This document shows positions 1-9,353 of a DNA stretch of 45,379 bases, one piece after another (the stretch's first letter is position 1; each line of letters opens with the position of its first letter). Location of the stretch: NCBI GenBank assembly GCA_002753135.1, contig PDZV01000034.1:1-45379 (forward strand), in the 5' to 3' direction. A program made the position numbers and the translations under genes. The notes under the pieces are model-generated. The model made no database searches. It saw only the letters and a program-made list of their open reading frames with translations, and was not told the origin of the DNA. This DNA comes from Magnetococcales bacterium WMHbinv6 (GTDB lineage: Bacteria; Pseudomonadota; Magnetococcia; Magnetococcales; Magnetaquicoccaceae).

Positions 1-142
1 ATGAACTTGGCGGTTCGTTGAAAAGGAGGTTATCTACACCCTTTAACAGCACGACGGAACGGCATAGCCTTGGTTAGTCCACCGGCATAGCCGGTGGTTT
101 ACCTGTTTTAATTATAAAAACAATCCCAATTGTTGGATAACC
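1..142 (+). other. Window-edge region with orphan Shine-Dalgarno and hairpin
   Basis: An AAAAGGAGGT Shine-Dalgarno-like sequence at 23-32 has no ATG, GTG or TTG at a usable distance. A perfect 8-bp hairpin follows (CCACCGGC-ATA-GCCGGTGG, 79-97) with a T-rich stretch after it. The next gene starts at 143 and looks truncated at its N-terminus. The simplest reading is that a small insertion or deletion separated the ribosome site from its gene. The hairpin could be an intrinsic terminator or an IS200/IS605-type end; the sequence alone does not decide. Confidence 0.4.
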
Positions 143-859
143 ATGATGGGTTACGGTAAGTTGCGTGCCAAAAACCAACGGGTCTTTGCGGCAAACGAGT
201 CTTCTTATCCCCTGCTGATACAGGGACATTTCGGTAGTTTCCAATTCCTACACGCCATGGCCAATGAGGGCGACAAACCGCAAGAGACTCTGGAACGGAT
301 GATGGGGTGGGCAGAGTTGACCTATCGCGTCGGAAGCGGCGAGTTTACGGCAACAACTCGCCTCAATGATGTGGATATTCCCGCCCTGGCACAACTGGCA
401 ACAAGGTTGACACCAAAAAACAACCCCAACAAGTACCAATTAGGCTATCTGTTTGACATTTCGACAAGAAATGACAAGCGCATGCGGGAGGTGGCATTCG
501 GATCCCTGCAGCATATGATTCAAGACTCGTTTGCACACTGCCATGCACAAAGGGATGAAAAAAATCCGGCAAAGATCGTCGCCTTTTATGCCTACCCACA
601 TCAGAACAGCGAAGGGCATGCACAATTTGACAATCAACTGGAGTGGGTGAGCAATGGCAGTCACGCCAACGACAAGGTAAATCCGGTCGTAATTGGCCAC
701 AACCTGTTCAAATTCAAGCAACAAGGGGTCAAGTGGGACAATGGGGTGAAAAAGTATCTTGCCCAATATTTACAACTGGTAACCGAAGAGGAAGACGAGA
801 GAAAGCCAATGGCCTCCTATCCAGGTCCAGAAGAGTGCCTGAGCAAACCGCAAAAGTGA
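143..859 (+). CDS. Zinc-dependent phospholipase C / Het-C-like protein, probably 5'-truncated
   Basis: This 238-residue ORF carries a helix resembling the zinc phospholipase C / S1-P1 nuclease / Het-C superfamily: GSLQHMIQDSFAHCHAQR at about residues 120-137, with the His, Asp, His pattern that binds metal in that fold. A second His/Asp motif (GHAQFDN) lies about 20 residues further on. The early stretch GHFGSFQFLHAMA also fits the family. Members normally start with a signal peptide and a first metal-binding His region; neither is present, and the reading frame stays open upstream to about position 68 through a hairpin. The likely role is hydrolysis of a phosphoester or lipid, but catalytic competence is doubtful. 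It converges on the SagB-like gene 58 bp away. Family assignment is by motif resemblance only. Confidence 0.45.
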   Translation: MMGYGKLRAKNQRVFAANESSYPLLIQGHFGSFQFLHAMANEGDKPQETLERMMGWAELTYRVGSGEFTATTRLNDVDIPALAQLATRLTPKNNPNKYQLGYLFDISTRNDKRMREVAFGSLQHMIQDSFAHCHAQRDEKNPAKIVAFYAYPHQNSEGHAQFDNQLEWVSNGSHANDKVNPVVIGHNLFKFKQQGVKWDNGVKKYLAQYLQLVTEEEDERKPMASYPGPEECLSKPQK

Positions 860-917
860 ACAACAAGAAAACGAGACTCTGGCAGAGAGCGGCCTTGCGG
901 TCAGACAGGGGGCAAGA

Positions 918-2519
918 TCACCGTCTCTCTGTCAGGTGGGCGTAAGGGGAAAGAGAGAGAATCCGTTGATCAGCAATCGGCATACCGATGGTGAAATGAT
1001 AGATGGTTTGCAGACGATCCCCCTGCAAACCCAGCCAACGGTGAAACAGATCGTCAAAAAAGCAGCCGATGCCGGTGCCGCGCACCCCCTCCTCTTCGGC
1101 GGCCAGATAGAGTATCTGGCCGAGAATGCCTGCCTCCCAATGCAAGGCGCGATAGCCCCAGGCTCCTGGTTGCAGTCCCAGGGCAAAATCGGCCAGCATA
1201 CCCAGAGAGAAAAAGCCGTCGGCGGCAATCTCCTGTTGACAGGAGATCACCCCTGCCCACTCGGCACAGGACTCTTCCTGCAGGAGATAGAGCGGCAGAT
1301 GATCCGGCGCGGAGAAAATTTTTTGCCAGGAGGCTGTCGCGGGCAACAACCCCTGCCAGGTTGCCAACTGTGCCGGATCACGCAGCAACAGATAACGCCC
1401 GGGAACCACCCCTTCGACCCGATGCACCAGCAGGAGAGGATGGACAAGCGGGGTGTGCGGCAACAGAGCCCAGGGAGGCAGGGACAAACGGGGCAACAAA
1501 CGGTCCAGAATGCGGAAAAAAGCGGCTTGCGGCAGAACATGGCCAGGATCATAACTTTGACCGCTGCGGCGACCGCGCAACAAAGCCGCTGCCGACAGCG
1601 TGGTGTTGCCGAAGGTCAAGGGTGGCCAATCCGATTTTGCTGCCGTCAAGACAACCTCTTCCTCCGCTTTATGACAGGCTTTTTCTACCGCCTCGATACC
1701 TGGCCAGACGGGCAAAGTTTCTGGGGTGAGTCGGCTGGCCTTGCCAAGAAAAGGGGCAACCGCCATCTGCGCCGCCAGGGCCGCCGTGTCGGGAAGTCGA
1801 CTCTCTGCCTGGTTGCTCAACAGCAGAAGCAAGCCCGGATGTTCCGCCTCCACATCCGCCGCATGGGGCAGACCGCTCAAACGACGTATCGTCTCATCAC
1901 CGGCTTGCCAGAGCAGAGAACAACGCCAGCCAAGGGCCGCTGCGGCAAAGGCAATGGCAGCTGCCGCATGCCCCAGATTGAGCTGGCAATAGCGGTAGGA
2001 GCGCAACCCATATTTCCAGGTTTCCCGTTCATGAACCAACGTCAGGGCCAGCAGCAGATGGCCCGGAGCCCACAAGCGCCGCCACGCCTCACCCCGCTCT
2101 GGCTGCCAGCGCCGTTCCAGCAGATGATCTCTGGCAAAATAGTGATGCACACCGACAAACGGATCGGCAGCAATCAGATAGGCTTCGATCGGATGCAAAT
2201 TACCGCTGGAAGGGTGACAACGCAGCGCCCAGCGGTTATTGCCATAGGCCTTCCACACCGCCAATCCCAAAGAGTTGGCCAGCAGACAGGAGAGGGCATC
2301 AACCGTCATCGGTTGCGCTGCAACGGCCTCTGGCTGCCACAAGGCTGCAAAGGGGGGATCCGGCACGGCAGGCTGTAACGGCAGCCCCTCCCGGAGAGTG
2401 CCTTGGTAGTAACGAAACGGATCCGGTTGACTGGCCCAATCCAACCGGCCCGGACCCGGTGCATAGCGGTCAGGGGCATGTTTGCTGGCTTGATGATAAC
2501 GACGGACCGAAGGTTCCAT
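918..2519 (-). CDS. Tandem SagB/ThcOx-type nitroreductase-family oxidoreductase
   Basis: The 533-residue protein has two nitroreductase-like halves. The N-terminal one opens with the SagB/ThcOx family motif YHQASKHAPDRY followed by LDWASQPDPFRYY, then a flavin-region motif SSGNLHPIEAYL. The C-terminal half (about residues 290-530) repeats the fold, with GFFSLGMLADFALGLQ and a GTGIGCFFDD segment. Single-domain relatives are FMN enzymes that oxidise azolines in ribosomal peptides; the tandem form is common in proteobacteria with unknown substrate. The start was placed at Met (2519) because AAGGTGAT precedes it, and the 40-residue upstream extension has no family similarity. No YcaO, precursor peptide or other azole-synthesis gene is nearby, so peptide modification is not supported. 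It is divergent from metK. Confidence 0.75.
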   Translation of the reverse strand: MEPSVRRYHQASKHAPDRYAPGPGRLDWASQPDPFRYYQGTLREGLPLQPAVPDPPFAALWQPEAVAAQPMTVDALSCLLANSLGLAVWKAYGNNRWALRCHPSSGNLHPIEAYLIAADPFVGVHHYFARDHLLERRWQPERGEAWRRLWAPGHLLLALTLVHERETWKYGLRSYRYCQLNLGHAAAAIAFAAAALGWRCSLLWQAGDETIRRLSGLPHAADVEAEHPGLLLLLSNQAESRLPDTAALAAQMAVAPFLGKASRLTPETLPVWPGIEAVEKACHKAEEEVVLTAAKSDWPPLTFGNTTLSAAALLRGRRSGQSYDPGHVLPQAAFFRILDRLLPRLSLPPWALLPHTPLVHPLLLVHRVEGVVPGRYLLLRDPAQLATWQGLLPATASWQKIFSAPDHLPLYLLQEESCAEWAGVISCQQEIAADGFFSLGMLADFALGLQPGAWGYRALHWEAGILGQILYLAAEEEGVRGTGIGCFFDDLFHRWLGLQGDRLQTIYHFTIGMPIADQRILSLSPYAHLTERR

Positions 2520-2739
2520 AATCACCTTGTCCCTTCCCGCAAGAGCTACGAAAAAAAAGCGAACAACCACCGCCACACAAGCCAATGGCACGCTGCGTAC
2601 CATTTTTCTTGCTCCGTTTCTCCCTGTCAAGTGGCTCATACCTGGGAAATGGGGGGAAAATGTATCGAAACATCTCGCATTTTTCAGGTTGATGTGATAT
2701 CCTGGTCATTCGTTCGACGCACAATAGGGAGTTGCAAGC
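2520..2739. promoter_or_regulatory. Divergent intergenic region, SagB-like gene / metK
   Basis: These 220 bp must hold promoters for both the SagB-like gene (leftward) and metK (rightward). An AGGGAG Shine-Dalgarno lies 8 nt before the metK ATG. I looked for a SAM riboswitch pseudoknot or a MetJ-type repeated operator and could not recognise either. No convincing -35/-10 pair stands out. Confidence 0.4.
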
Positions 2740-3906
2740 ATGGCGCATAATTTTTTGTTTACTTCGGAGTCGGTCTCGGAAGGACATCCGGACAAAGTGG
2801 CCGATCAAATCTCAGACGGTGTTCTCGATGCCCTGTTGCAACAGGATGCCAGGAGTCGTGTGGCCTGTGAAACCATGATTACCACCGGTGTCGTGGTCAT
2901 TGCCGGCGAAATCACCACCAGGGCGGTGGTCGATTACGCCCAGGTGGCGCGTGCGGTGATCCGGGACATTGGCTACAACTCATCAACCATGGGTTTTGAT
3001 GCCGACTCGTGTGCCGTGATGGTTACCCTGGATAAACAATCCTCAGATATTGCCCAAGGGGTAAACGAAGGCCAGGGAATCGATCTGGACCAGGGAGCCG
3101 GAGATCAGGGGTTGATGTTCGGCTTTGCCTGCAACGAAACACCGGTTTATATGCCCGCCCCCATCTACTATGCCCATCGCCTGATGGAACAGCAGGCCCG
3201 GGTGCGCAAAAGCGGTCAACTTCCCTGGCTGCGTCCCGATGCCAAATCGCAAGTGACCATCCGCTATGCCGACGGCAAACCGGCTGCCATCGAAGCCGTG
3301 GTTTTGTCGACGCAACATGCGCCGGAAATTGGCCACGCCGAAATTCGCGAAGCGGTAATCGAAGAGATCATCAAACCGGTTTTGCCGGTTGAGTTGTTGG
3401 GCGATTCGGTAGCCTACCATATCAATCCGACCGGTCGTTTTGTCATCGGCGGTCCGGTGGGTGACTGCGGTTTGACCGGACGCAAAATCATCGTCGATAC
3501 CTACGGCGGTTCCGGCCACCATGGCGGTGGAGCCTTCTCCGGCAAAGATCCATCCAAGGTCGACCGCTCCTCTGCCTATATGGGGCGCTATGTGGCCAAA
3601 AACATTGTCGCCGCTGGCCTCGCCTCCCGTTGCGAAGTCCAGGTTGCCTACGCCATCGGTGTCGCCAAACCGGTTTCAATGATGGTCAACACCTTCGGCA
3701 CCGGTCGGATCAGCGATATGCGCATCGAACAACTGGTCACCGAACACTTTGATCTGCGTCCCAAAGCGGTGATTCAAACCCTGGATCTGCTGCGACCCAT
3801 CTACCGCAAGAGCGCCGCCTATGGTCATTTTGGCCGCGAACTGCCGGAGTTTACCTGGGAAAAAACCGACAAGGCGGATGTTCTGCGCAGCGCCGCCGGT
3901 TTATAA
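2740..3906 (+). CDS. metK: S-adenosylmethionine synthetase
   Basis: MetK joins methionine and ATP to give S-adenosylmethionine, phosphate and pyrophosphate in the cytoplasm. The 388-residue length is normal. Family signatures are intact: [20 protein letters not shown] at residues 5-24 (ATP and Mg2+ site), [13 protein letters not shown], the glycine-rich [18 protein letters not shown] near residue 260, and a normal C-terminus. It is preceded by AGGGAG at good spacing. ahcY follows 56 bp downstream with no terminator between them, so the two probably form one transcript that makes SAM and removes its by-product SAH. Confidence 0.98.
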   Translation: MAHNFLFTSESVSEGHPDKVADQISDGVLDALLQQDARSRVACETMITTGVVVIAGEITTRAVVDYAQVARAVIRDIGYNSSTMGFDADSCAVMVTLDKQSSDIAQGVNEGQGIDLDQGAGDQGLMFGFACNETPVYMPAPIYYAHRLMEQQARVRKSGQLPWLRPDAKSQVTIRYADGKPAAIEAVVLSTQHAPEIGHAEIREAVIEEIIKPVLPVELLGDSVAYHINPTGRFVIGGPVGDCGLTGRKIIVDTYGGSGHHGGGAFSGKDPSKVDRSSAYMGRYVAKNIVAAGLASRCEVQVAYAIGVAKPVSMMVNTFGTGRISDMRIEQLVTEHFDLRPKAVIQTLDLLRPIYRKSAAYGHFGRELPEFTWEKTDKADVLRSAAGL

Positions 3907-3962
3907 CCCCTTGTTGGGCCAAAAAAAATTTTTCTACTCACTCTGCTTGACAAGGAATGATT

Positions 3963-5261
3963 ATGTCTGCCGCTCACGATTACAAGGTTGCCGATATCTC
4001 TCTGGCCGCATGGGGACGCAAGGAGATTGCCATCGCTGAAACGGAAATGCCCGGCTTGATGGCCATTCGTGAAGAGTATCGGGCACAGCAACCTTTGGCC
4101 GGTGCCCGCATTGTCGGCTGCCTCCATATGACCATTCAGACAGCTGTGCTGATTGAAACCCTGGTGGCTCTCGGCGCGGAAGTGCGTTGGTCCTCCTGCA
4201 ACATCTTCTCCACGCAGGATCATGCCGCTGCCGCCATTGCTGCCGCTGGCATTCCGGTCTTTGCCTGGAAAGGAGAGAGCGAAGAGGAGTTCTGGTGGTG
4301 CATCGATCAAACCATCACCGGTCCGAACGGCTGGCGTCCCAACATGATTCTGGACGACGGCGGCGATGCGACGATTGTTTTGCACCGCCCGGAACATGCC
4401 GATCTGCTCAAAGAGATTCGCGGTCTGTCGGAAGAGACCACCACCGGCGTCCACCGACTGCAAGAGATGCTGAAAAACGGCACCTTGAAGGTGCCTGCCT
4501 TCAACGTCAACGATTCTGTGACCAAATCCAAATTTGACAACCTGTATGGCTGCCGCGAATCGCTGATCGATGGCATCAAGCGGGCTACCGATGTCATGAT
4601 TGCCGGCAAAATTTGTGTCGTCTGCGGCTATGGCGATGTCGGCAAGGGGTGTGCCCAGGCCTTCCGTGGCATGGGGGCCACGGTCTGGATTACCGAAATT
4701 GATCCCATCTGTGCCCTGCAGGCGGCCATGGAGGGGTATCGGGTTGTCACCATGGAGGAGGCCTCTGCCGTGGCCGATATTTTTGTCACCGCCACCGGCA
4801 ACGTGGATGTCATCACCCGCGCCCATATGGATCGGATGAAAAATCAGGCCATCATCTGCAACATCGGCCATTTCGATTCAGAAATCGACATTGCCAGCAT
4901 TCGCAATTTGACCTGGGAAAATATCAAGCCGCAGGTGGATCATGTCATTTTTCCCGACGGCAAACGGTTGATCGTCTTGGCAGAGGGTCGCCTGGTCAAT
5001 TTGGGTTGTGCCACAGGTCACGCCAGCTTTGTCATGTCCAATTCGTTCACCAACCAGGTGATGGCCCAGATCGAACTGTGGACCAATCCGGGCAAATATT
5101 CGGTCGGCGTCTATGTCCTGCCCAAACACCTTGATGAAAAGGTGGCCGCCTTGCACCTGAACAAACTGGGTGCCCGTCTGACCCGTCTGACGGAAAAACA
5201 GGCCAGCTACATCGGGGTGGAAGCCAACGGCCCGTACAAGCCGCATCATTACCGCTATTGA
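3963..5261 (+). CDS. ahcY: S-adenosyl-L-homocysteine hydrolase
   Basis: AhcY splits S-adenosylhomocysteine reversibly into adenosine and homocysteine using tightly bound NAD. The 432-residue protein shows [15 protein letters not shown], the substrate-site [16 protein letters not shown], the NAD-binding [18 protein letters not shown] and the usual KPHHYRY C-terminus. The second in-frame ATG (3963) was chosen over the one at 3957 because AAGGA sits 7 nt before it and only 1 nt before the first. It probably shares a transcript with metK and ends at a strong intrinsic terminator. No SAH riboswitch was recognised in the 56-bp gap. Confidence 0.98.
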   Translation: MSAAHDYKVADISLAAWGRKEIAIAETEMPGLMAIREEYRAQQPLAGARIVGCLHMTIQTAVLIETLVALGAEVRWSSCNIFSTQDHAAAAIAAAGIPVFAWKGESEEEFWWCIDQTITGPNGWRPNMILDDGGDATIVLHRPEHADLLKEIRGLSEETTTGVHRLQEMLKNGTLKVPAFNVNDSVTKSKFDNLYGCRESLIDGIKRATDVMIAGKICVVCGYGDVGKGCAQAFRGMGATVWITEIDPICALQAAMEGYRVVTMEEASAVADIFVTATGNVDVITRAHMDRMKNQAIICNIGHFDSEIDIASIRNLTWENIKPQVDHVIFPDGKRLIVLAEGRLVNLGCATGHASFVMSNSFTNQVMAQIELWTNPGKYSVGVYVLPKHLDEKVAALHLNKLGARLTRLTEKQASYIGVEANGPYKPHHYRY

Positions 5262-5284
5262 TTGCTTGGCAGTCGCATGCCCTG

Positions 5285-5322
5285 CCACGGAAAGAGCTGT
5301 CTTTCCGTGGCTTTTCTTTTTC
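5285..5322 (+). terminator. Intrinsic terminator of metK-ahcY
   Basis: A perfect 10-bp stem (CCACGGAAAG / CTTTCCGTGG) with a 6-nt loop is followed by CTTTTCTTTTT. It lies 23 bp after the ahcY stop and before hrpA. It also shows that hrpA cannot start at the in-frame codon at 5258, because the hairpin would lie inside the gene. Confidence 0.92.
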
Positions 5323-5335
5323 TCGCTATTACCTC

Positions 5336-8300
5336 ATGACCAATCCCCCCTGGCAAAAACTGTTTCGCCTGATCAGCAAAGCCATGAGCCGCGATCAGGC
5401 CGATCTGCGGCGCAAGTTGCGACAACTGGAACAGCAACAGGCAAGCAACGAACAACTGCCAGAGGCGTTGCAGAAGTGGCAGCAACAGCTGGAGGCGTCA
5501 CGGGCCGTGCGGGCCGCCCGTCAGGCCTCGATACCCGCCTTGCACTATCCGGAAGAGCTGCCGGTTGCCCAACAACGGCAACGCATCGCCGAAGTCATCC
5601 GCCAACAGCAGGTTGTCATTCTCTGCGGTGAGACCGGCTCAGGCAAAACCACGCAACTGCCGAAAATATGTCTGGAACTGCAGCGGGGAACCGGTGGCTG
5701 GATCGGCATGACCCAACCGCGCCGTATTGCGGCGCGCAGCATTGCCGATTTTTTGGCGCAGGATCTGCGTTCACAAGTGGGCGATTTGATCGGCTACAAA
5801 ATGCGTTTCAACGACCGGGTGGGTGCCGATTCGCTGCTCAAGGTGATGACCGACGGTATCCTGCTGGCCGAAATTCAGAGCGACCGTCTGTTGACCCGCT
5901 ATGACACCCTGATCATCGACGAGGCGCACGAACGGAGTCTGAACATCGATTTTCTGCTCGGCTATCTGAAACAGCTGCTGCCGAAACGACCGGATCTCAA
6001 ACTGATCATCAGCTCTGCCACCCTGGACATGGCCCGTATCGCCGCCCATTTCAACCAGGCCCCGGTGATCGAAGTGGCGGGCCGCACCTATGGCGTGGAA
6101 ACCCGTTACCGACCCCTGCACGGCTGGGAGGATGAGGAAGAGGAGAGCGAGGAGAAAAATCTGGAACAGGGTATCCTGGAGGCGGTGCAGGAACTCTACA
6201 CCTTGGGCCCGCATGGCGATATTTTGATTTTTTTGCCCGGGGAGCGGGAGATCCGCGAAATTGGCGATTTTTTGCGCCAGCAAGAGCTGTTGCATACCGA
6301 GGTGCTGCCCCTGTTTGCCCGTCTGTCGATGGCCGACCAGCAGCGCATTTTTCATCCGGGCGGCAAACGTCGTCTGATTCTGGCCACCAACGTGGCAGAA
6401 ACCTCCATTACCGTGCCGGGCATTCGCTATGTCATTGACAGCGGTCTGGCCCGCATCAGCCGCCACAGTGGCCGCACCCAGGTCCGCCGCCTGCCGGTGG
6501 AAAAAATATCGCAGGCTTCCGCCCGGCAACGACAGGGACGCTGCGGACGACTGGCAGAAGGGGTCTGTATTCGCCTGTATGCGCAGGAAGATTTTCTCGC
6601 CCGCGATCTCTTTACCGACCCGGAAATTTTGCGGGTGTCGTTGGCCGCCGTTATTCTGCAGATGAAATATCTGAAACTGGGCGAGGTAGAGAGTTTTCCT
6701 TTTGTCGACCCACCCGGTCGGGGGGCCATTGCCGACGGCATGCGCCTGTTGGCCGAGTTGGGTGCCATCAACGAACGGGGGCAATTGACCTCCCTGGGCA
6801 GCGAACTGGCGCAACTGCCACTGGATCCCCGTTTGGGGCGCATGCTGCTGGCCGGAGCGCGTTACGGCTCTCTGGCAGAAATGTTGGTGATTGTCGCCGC
6901 CATGAGTCTGCCGGATCCGCGCGAGTGGCCGGCGGAGCAACGAGGCAAGGCCGAACAGGCCCACAAACGGCACCAGGATAGCAGTTCCGACTTCAGCGGC
7001 CTGCTCAGCCTCTGGCAGTTTATCGACAATGGTCGCCAGGAAGCGGCTTCCAACAATCAATTCCGCCGTTTTCTGAAAGAAAATTTTCTCTCTTTCCTGC
7101 GGGTGCGCGAGTGGCAGGGAATTCATGAACAGTTGAGCCGTCTGGTCGGCGAGATGGGTATGCGTATCAACCTGCTCCCGGCTGCCTATCGGGAGCTGCA
7201 CCAGGCGGTGCTGGCCGGTACACTGGGTTTTGTCGGCTTCAAGACAGAGAGCCACGACTATATCGGGGTGGCGCAGCAGCGTTTCAGCATCTCTCCCGGT
7301 TCGGCCCTGTTCAAAAAATCCCCCACCTGGTTGGCAGCCGGTGAGTTGATCGAAACCAGCCGCCTCTTTGCCACCCTCTGCGCCCGGGTGGAGCCGGAAT
7401 GGATCGAAACAGTGGCCGGGCCGTTATGCCGCAGGCACCATCAAGATCCCCACTGGGAAAAAAAATCGGGCTGTGTTCTGGTCTTTGAACGGGTGACCCT
7501 GTTCGGACTGACCCTGATTGCCCAACGCAAGGTTCAGTTTGGCCCCCTGGACGGGGTCAAAGCCAGAGAAATTTTTATCCAAAGCGCGTTGGTGGAGGGG
7601 GAAATGCAGAGTTCAGCCCCCTTTTTCGCCCATAATCAGGGGTTGATCGCCGAAGTGCATGAACTGGAACACCGTTCCCGGCGGCGCGATCTGCTGGTAG
7701 AGGATGCAGTTTTGTACGATTTTTATGATCAGCAGATTCCTCCCTCGGTCCACAGCACCCATCTGTTTCATCAATGGTATTGGCAGGCCAAAAAACGCAA
7801 CCCACGACTGCTCTATTTTAGCCGCGAAATGTTGCTGTGCCAGGAGGGTGACACCATCAGTGGTGAAAGTTTTCCCGGCCATTTATTGATCAATGGTGTG
7901 GAGCTGTCCCTGGAGTATCATTTCAATCCCGGAGCCGGAGAGGATGGCATCAGTGTGCAGATTCCCCTGCCCTTTCTCAACCAGCTGACGCCAGCCCCCT
8001 TTGAATGGCTGGTGGCGGGACTCTTGCCCAACAAAATTCTTGCCTTGCTCAAAGGGTTGCCCAAAACCTTGCGCCGCCCCCTGGTGCCGCTGCCACAGGC
8101 GCAACAGTATTGTCTGCAACAGTTGCCCCAGCACGAGCGCCACAAACCGTTGGGAGCAGTGCTGGGTCTGCTTTTGCTGCGCCAGTATGGCCTCTCCATC
8201 CCGCTCGATGCCTGGCAGCATGAAGCCTTGCCGGACCATCTGCGCATGAATTTTAAAATTATCGAAGAGAGCAGCGACAAAGTGTTGGCCCAGGGACGGG

Positions 8301-9244
8301 ATCTGTTGGCGTTGCAGCAGCAGTGGGGTTCGGTGGCCAAAAAACAGTTTACCGCCCTGCCCAAGAGCGCCTTCGAGCAGAGCGGTTTGACCCGTTGGGC
8401 CTTTGGCAATCTGCCGCAACAGGTGGTGGTCGCCGGCGATCGACGCAACAGTTTTGGTTTTCCGGCCATTCAGGATGAAGGCAATACGGTCGCCTTGCGT
8501 CTGGTGGAGAGTGCGGATACCGCTCGGCAGATCAGCCGCTGGGGACTGGTGCGCCTTTTTGCCCTGCAGTTGGCACCGCTCCTGAAGCCGATGGAAAAAA
8601 AGTGGGCGCTGCCGCGTGATCTGGCGGGACTGGACCCGGCCTTCGGCCCGGCAAAAGGGTTATGGTGGCAGATCACATCCCTGGCCCTGGCACGGGTATT
8701 TCTCGATGTCAGCGAGCAGGAAATTGAAACGGAAGAGATTTTTCTGCAACGTCTGGCCAACGGCCGCCCACTGGTTGCCCAGGCGGTGACGGAAATGCAA
8801 ACGCTGGTCAAAGAGATTGCCCTGCGCCAGCGTACCGTTGTCACCCTGCTGCGCCAGAGGGAAATTCCCGGCTTGCCGCAGGTGGAGAGCGAGATACAGA
8901 GCCATCTGGCCAGTTTGATCTATCCCGGTTTTCTGCGCGAGACCCCGCCGCAGTGGTTGAAACAACTGCCACGTTACCTGCAAGGCATGGTCTTGCGGCT
9001 GGAGCGGCGCGGGTTTGCACCGCAGCGGGACACCCAGCGGGCGGCAGAACTGCAGCCCTATTGGCAGCGCTACCAGGCGCGGGCCAAGCAACACGCCGCC
9101 GCCCGTCTGCTTGATCCGGAACTGGAGCAATACCGCTGGATGGTCGAGGAGTTTCGTATCTCGCTCTTTGCCCAGGATCTGCGCACCCTCTTCCCGGTCT
9201 CGGCGAAACGCCTTCAGCAACAATGGGAAAAAGTGATGCCCTAG
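5336..9244 (+). CDS. hrpA: DEAH-box ATP-dependent RNA helicase HrpA
   Basis: HrpA is a large 3'-5' RNA helicase; in E. coli it has roles in mRNA processing and in rescuing stalled or collided ribosomes. At 1302 residues it matches the usual length of about 1300. Visible motifs are Walker A GETGSGKTTQ, TQPRRIAARS, DEAH, SATLD, TNVAETSITVPGIRYVIDSG and motif VI QRQGRCGR. The helicase-associated and OB-fold regions follow, then the long HrpA-specific C-terminus. The start at 5336 (MTNPPWQKL) is preferred because it lies after the terminator and aligns with the E. coli N-terminus; no good Shine-Dalgarno precedes it, and MSRDQ at 5384 is an alternative. Confidence 0.95.
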   Translation: MTNPPWQKLFRLISKAMSRDQADLRRKLRQLEQQQASNEQLPEALQKWQQQLEASRAVRAARQASIPALHYPEELPVAQQRQRIAEVIRQQQVVILCGETGSGKTTQLPKICLELQRGTGGWIGMTQPRRIAARSIADFLAQDLRSQVGDLIGYKMRFNDRVGADSLLKVMTDGILLAEIQSDRLLTRYDTLIIDEAHERSLNIDFLLGYLKQLLPKRPDLKLIISSATLDMARIAAHFNQAPVIEVAGRTYGVETRYRPLHGWEDEEEESEEKNLEQGILEAVQELYTLGPHGDILIFLPGEREIREIGDFLRQQELLHTEVLPLFARLSMADQQRIFHPGGKRRLILATNVAETSITVPGIRYVIDSGLARISRHSGRTQVRRLPVEKISQASARQRQGRCGRLAEGVCIRLYAQEDFLARDLFTDPEILRVSLAAVILQMKYLKLGEVESFPFVDPPGRGAIADGMRLLAELGAINERGQLTSLGSELAQLPLDPRLGRMLLAGARYGSLAEMLVIVAAMSLPDPREWPAEQRGKAEQAHKRHQDSSSDFSGLLSLWQFIDNGRQEAASNNQFRRFLKENFLSFLRVREWQGIHEQLSRLVGEMGMRINLLPAAYRELHQAVLAGTLGFVGFKTESHDYIGVAQQRFSISPGSALFKKSPTWLAAGELIETSRLFATLCARVEPEWIETVAGPLCRRHHQDPHWEKKSGCVLVFERVTLFGLTLIAQRKVQFGPLDGVKAREIFIQSALVEGEMQSSAPFFAHNQGLIAEVHELEHRSRRRDLLVEDAVLYDFYDQQIPPSVHSTHLFHQWYWQAKKRNPRLLYFSREMLLCQEGDTISGESFPGHLLINGVELSLEYHFNPGAGEDGISVQIPLPFLNQLTPAPFEWLVAGLLPNKILALLKGLPKTLRRPLVPLPQAQQYCLQQLPQHERHKPLGAVLGLLLLRQYGLSIPLDAWQHEALPDHLRMNFKIIEESSDKVLAQGRDLLALQQQWGSVAKKQFTALPKSAFEQSGLTRWAFGNLPQQVVVAGDRRNSFGFPAIQDEGNTVALRLVESADTARQISRWGLVRLFALQLAPLLKPMEKKWALPRDLAGLDPAFGPAKGLWWQITSLALARVFLDVSEQEIETEEIFLQRLANGRPLVAQAVTEMQTLVKEIALRQRTVVTLLRQREIPGLPQVESEIQSHLASLIYPGFLRETPPQWLKQLPRYLQGMVLRLERRGFAPQRDTQRAAELQPYWQRYQARAKQHAAARLLDPELEQYRWMVEEFRISLFAQDLRTLFPVSAKRLQQQWEKVMP

Positions 9245-9353
9245 CTGGGCCGCGAGCAGCGCAGCATACAACCTGTATGTGAGCAGCGGAGCGGCACAGC
9301 AACGCCGTATCAAGGGATTTTGGGCCGAATGAGAACAGTCCCTGATCCCTCGC

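Noticed and set aside
2620-2739. Possible SAM or SAH riboswitch before metK or ahcY
   Set aside because: No recognisable SAM-II/SAM-I core before metK, and the 56-bp metK-ahcY gap is too short and lacks the SAH-riboswitch core.
9245-9353. Short palindrome ATACA-ACC-TGTAT and GAGCAGCG repeats after hrpA
   Set aside because: Too short and without a U-tract; no support for a terminator or a regulatory site beyond chance.
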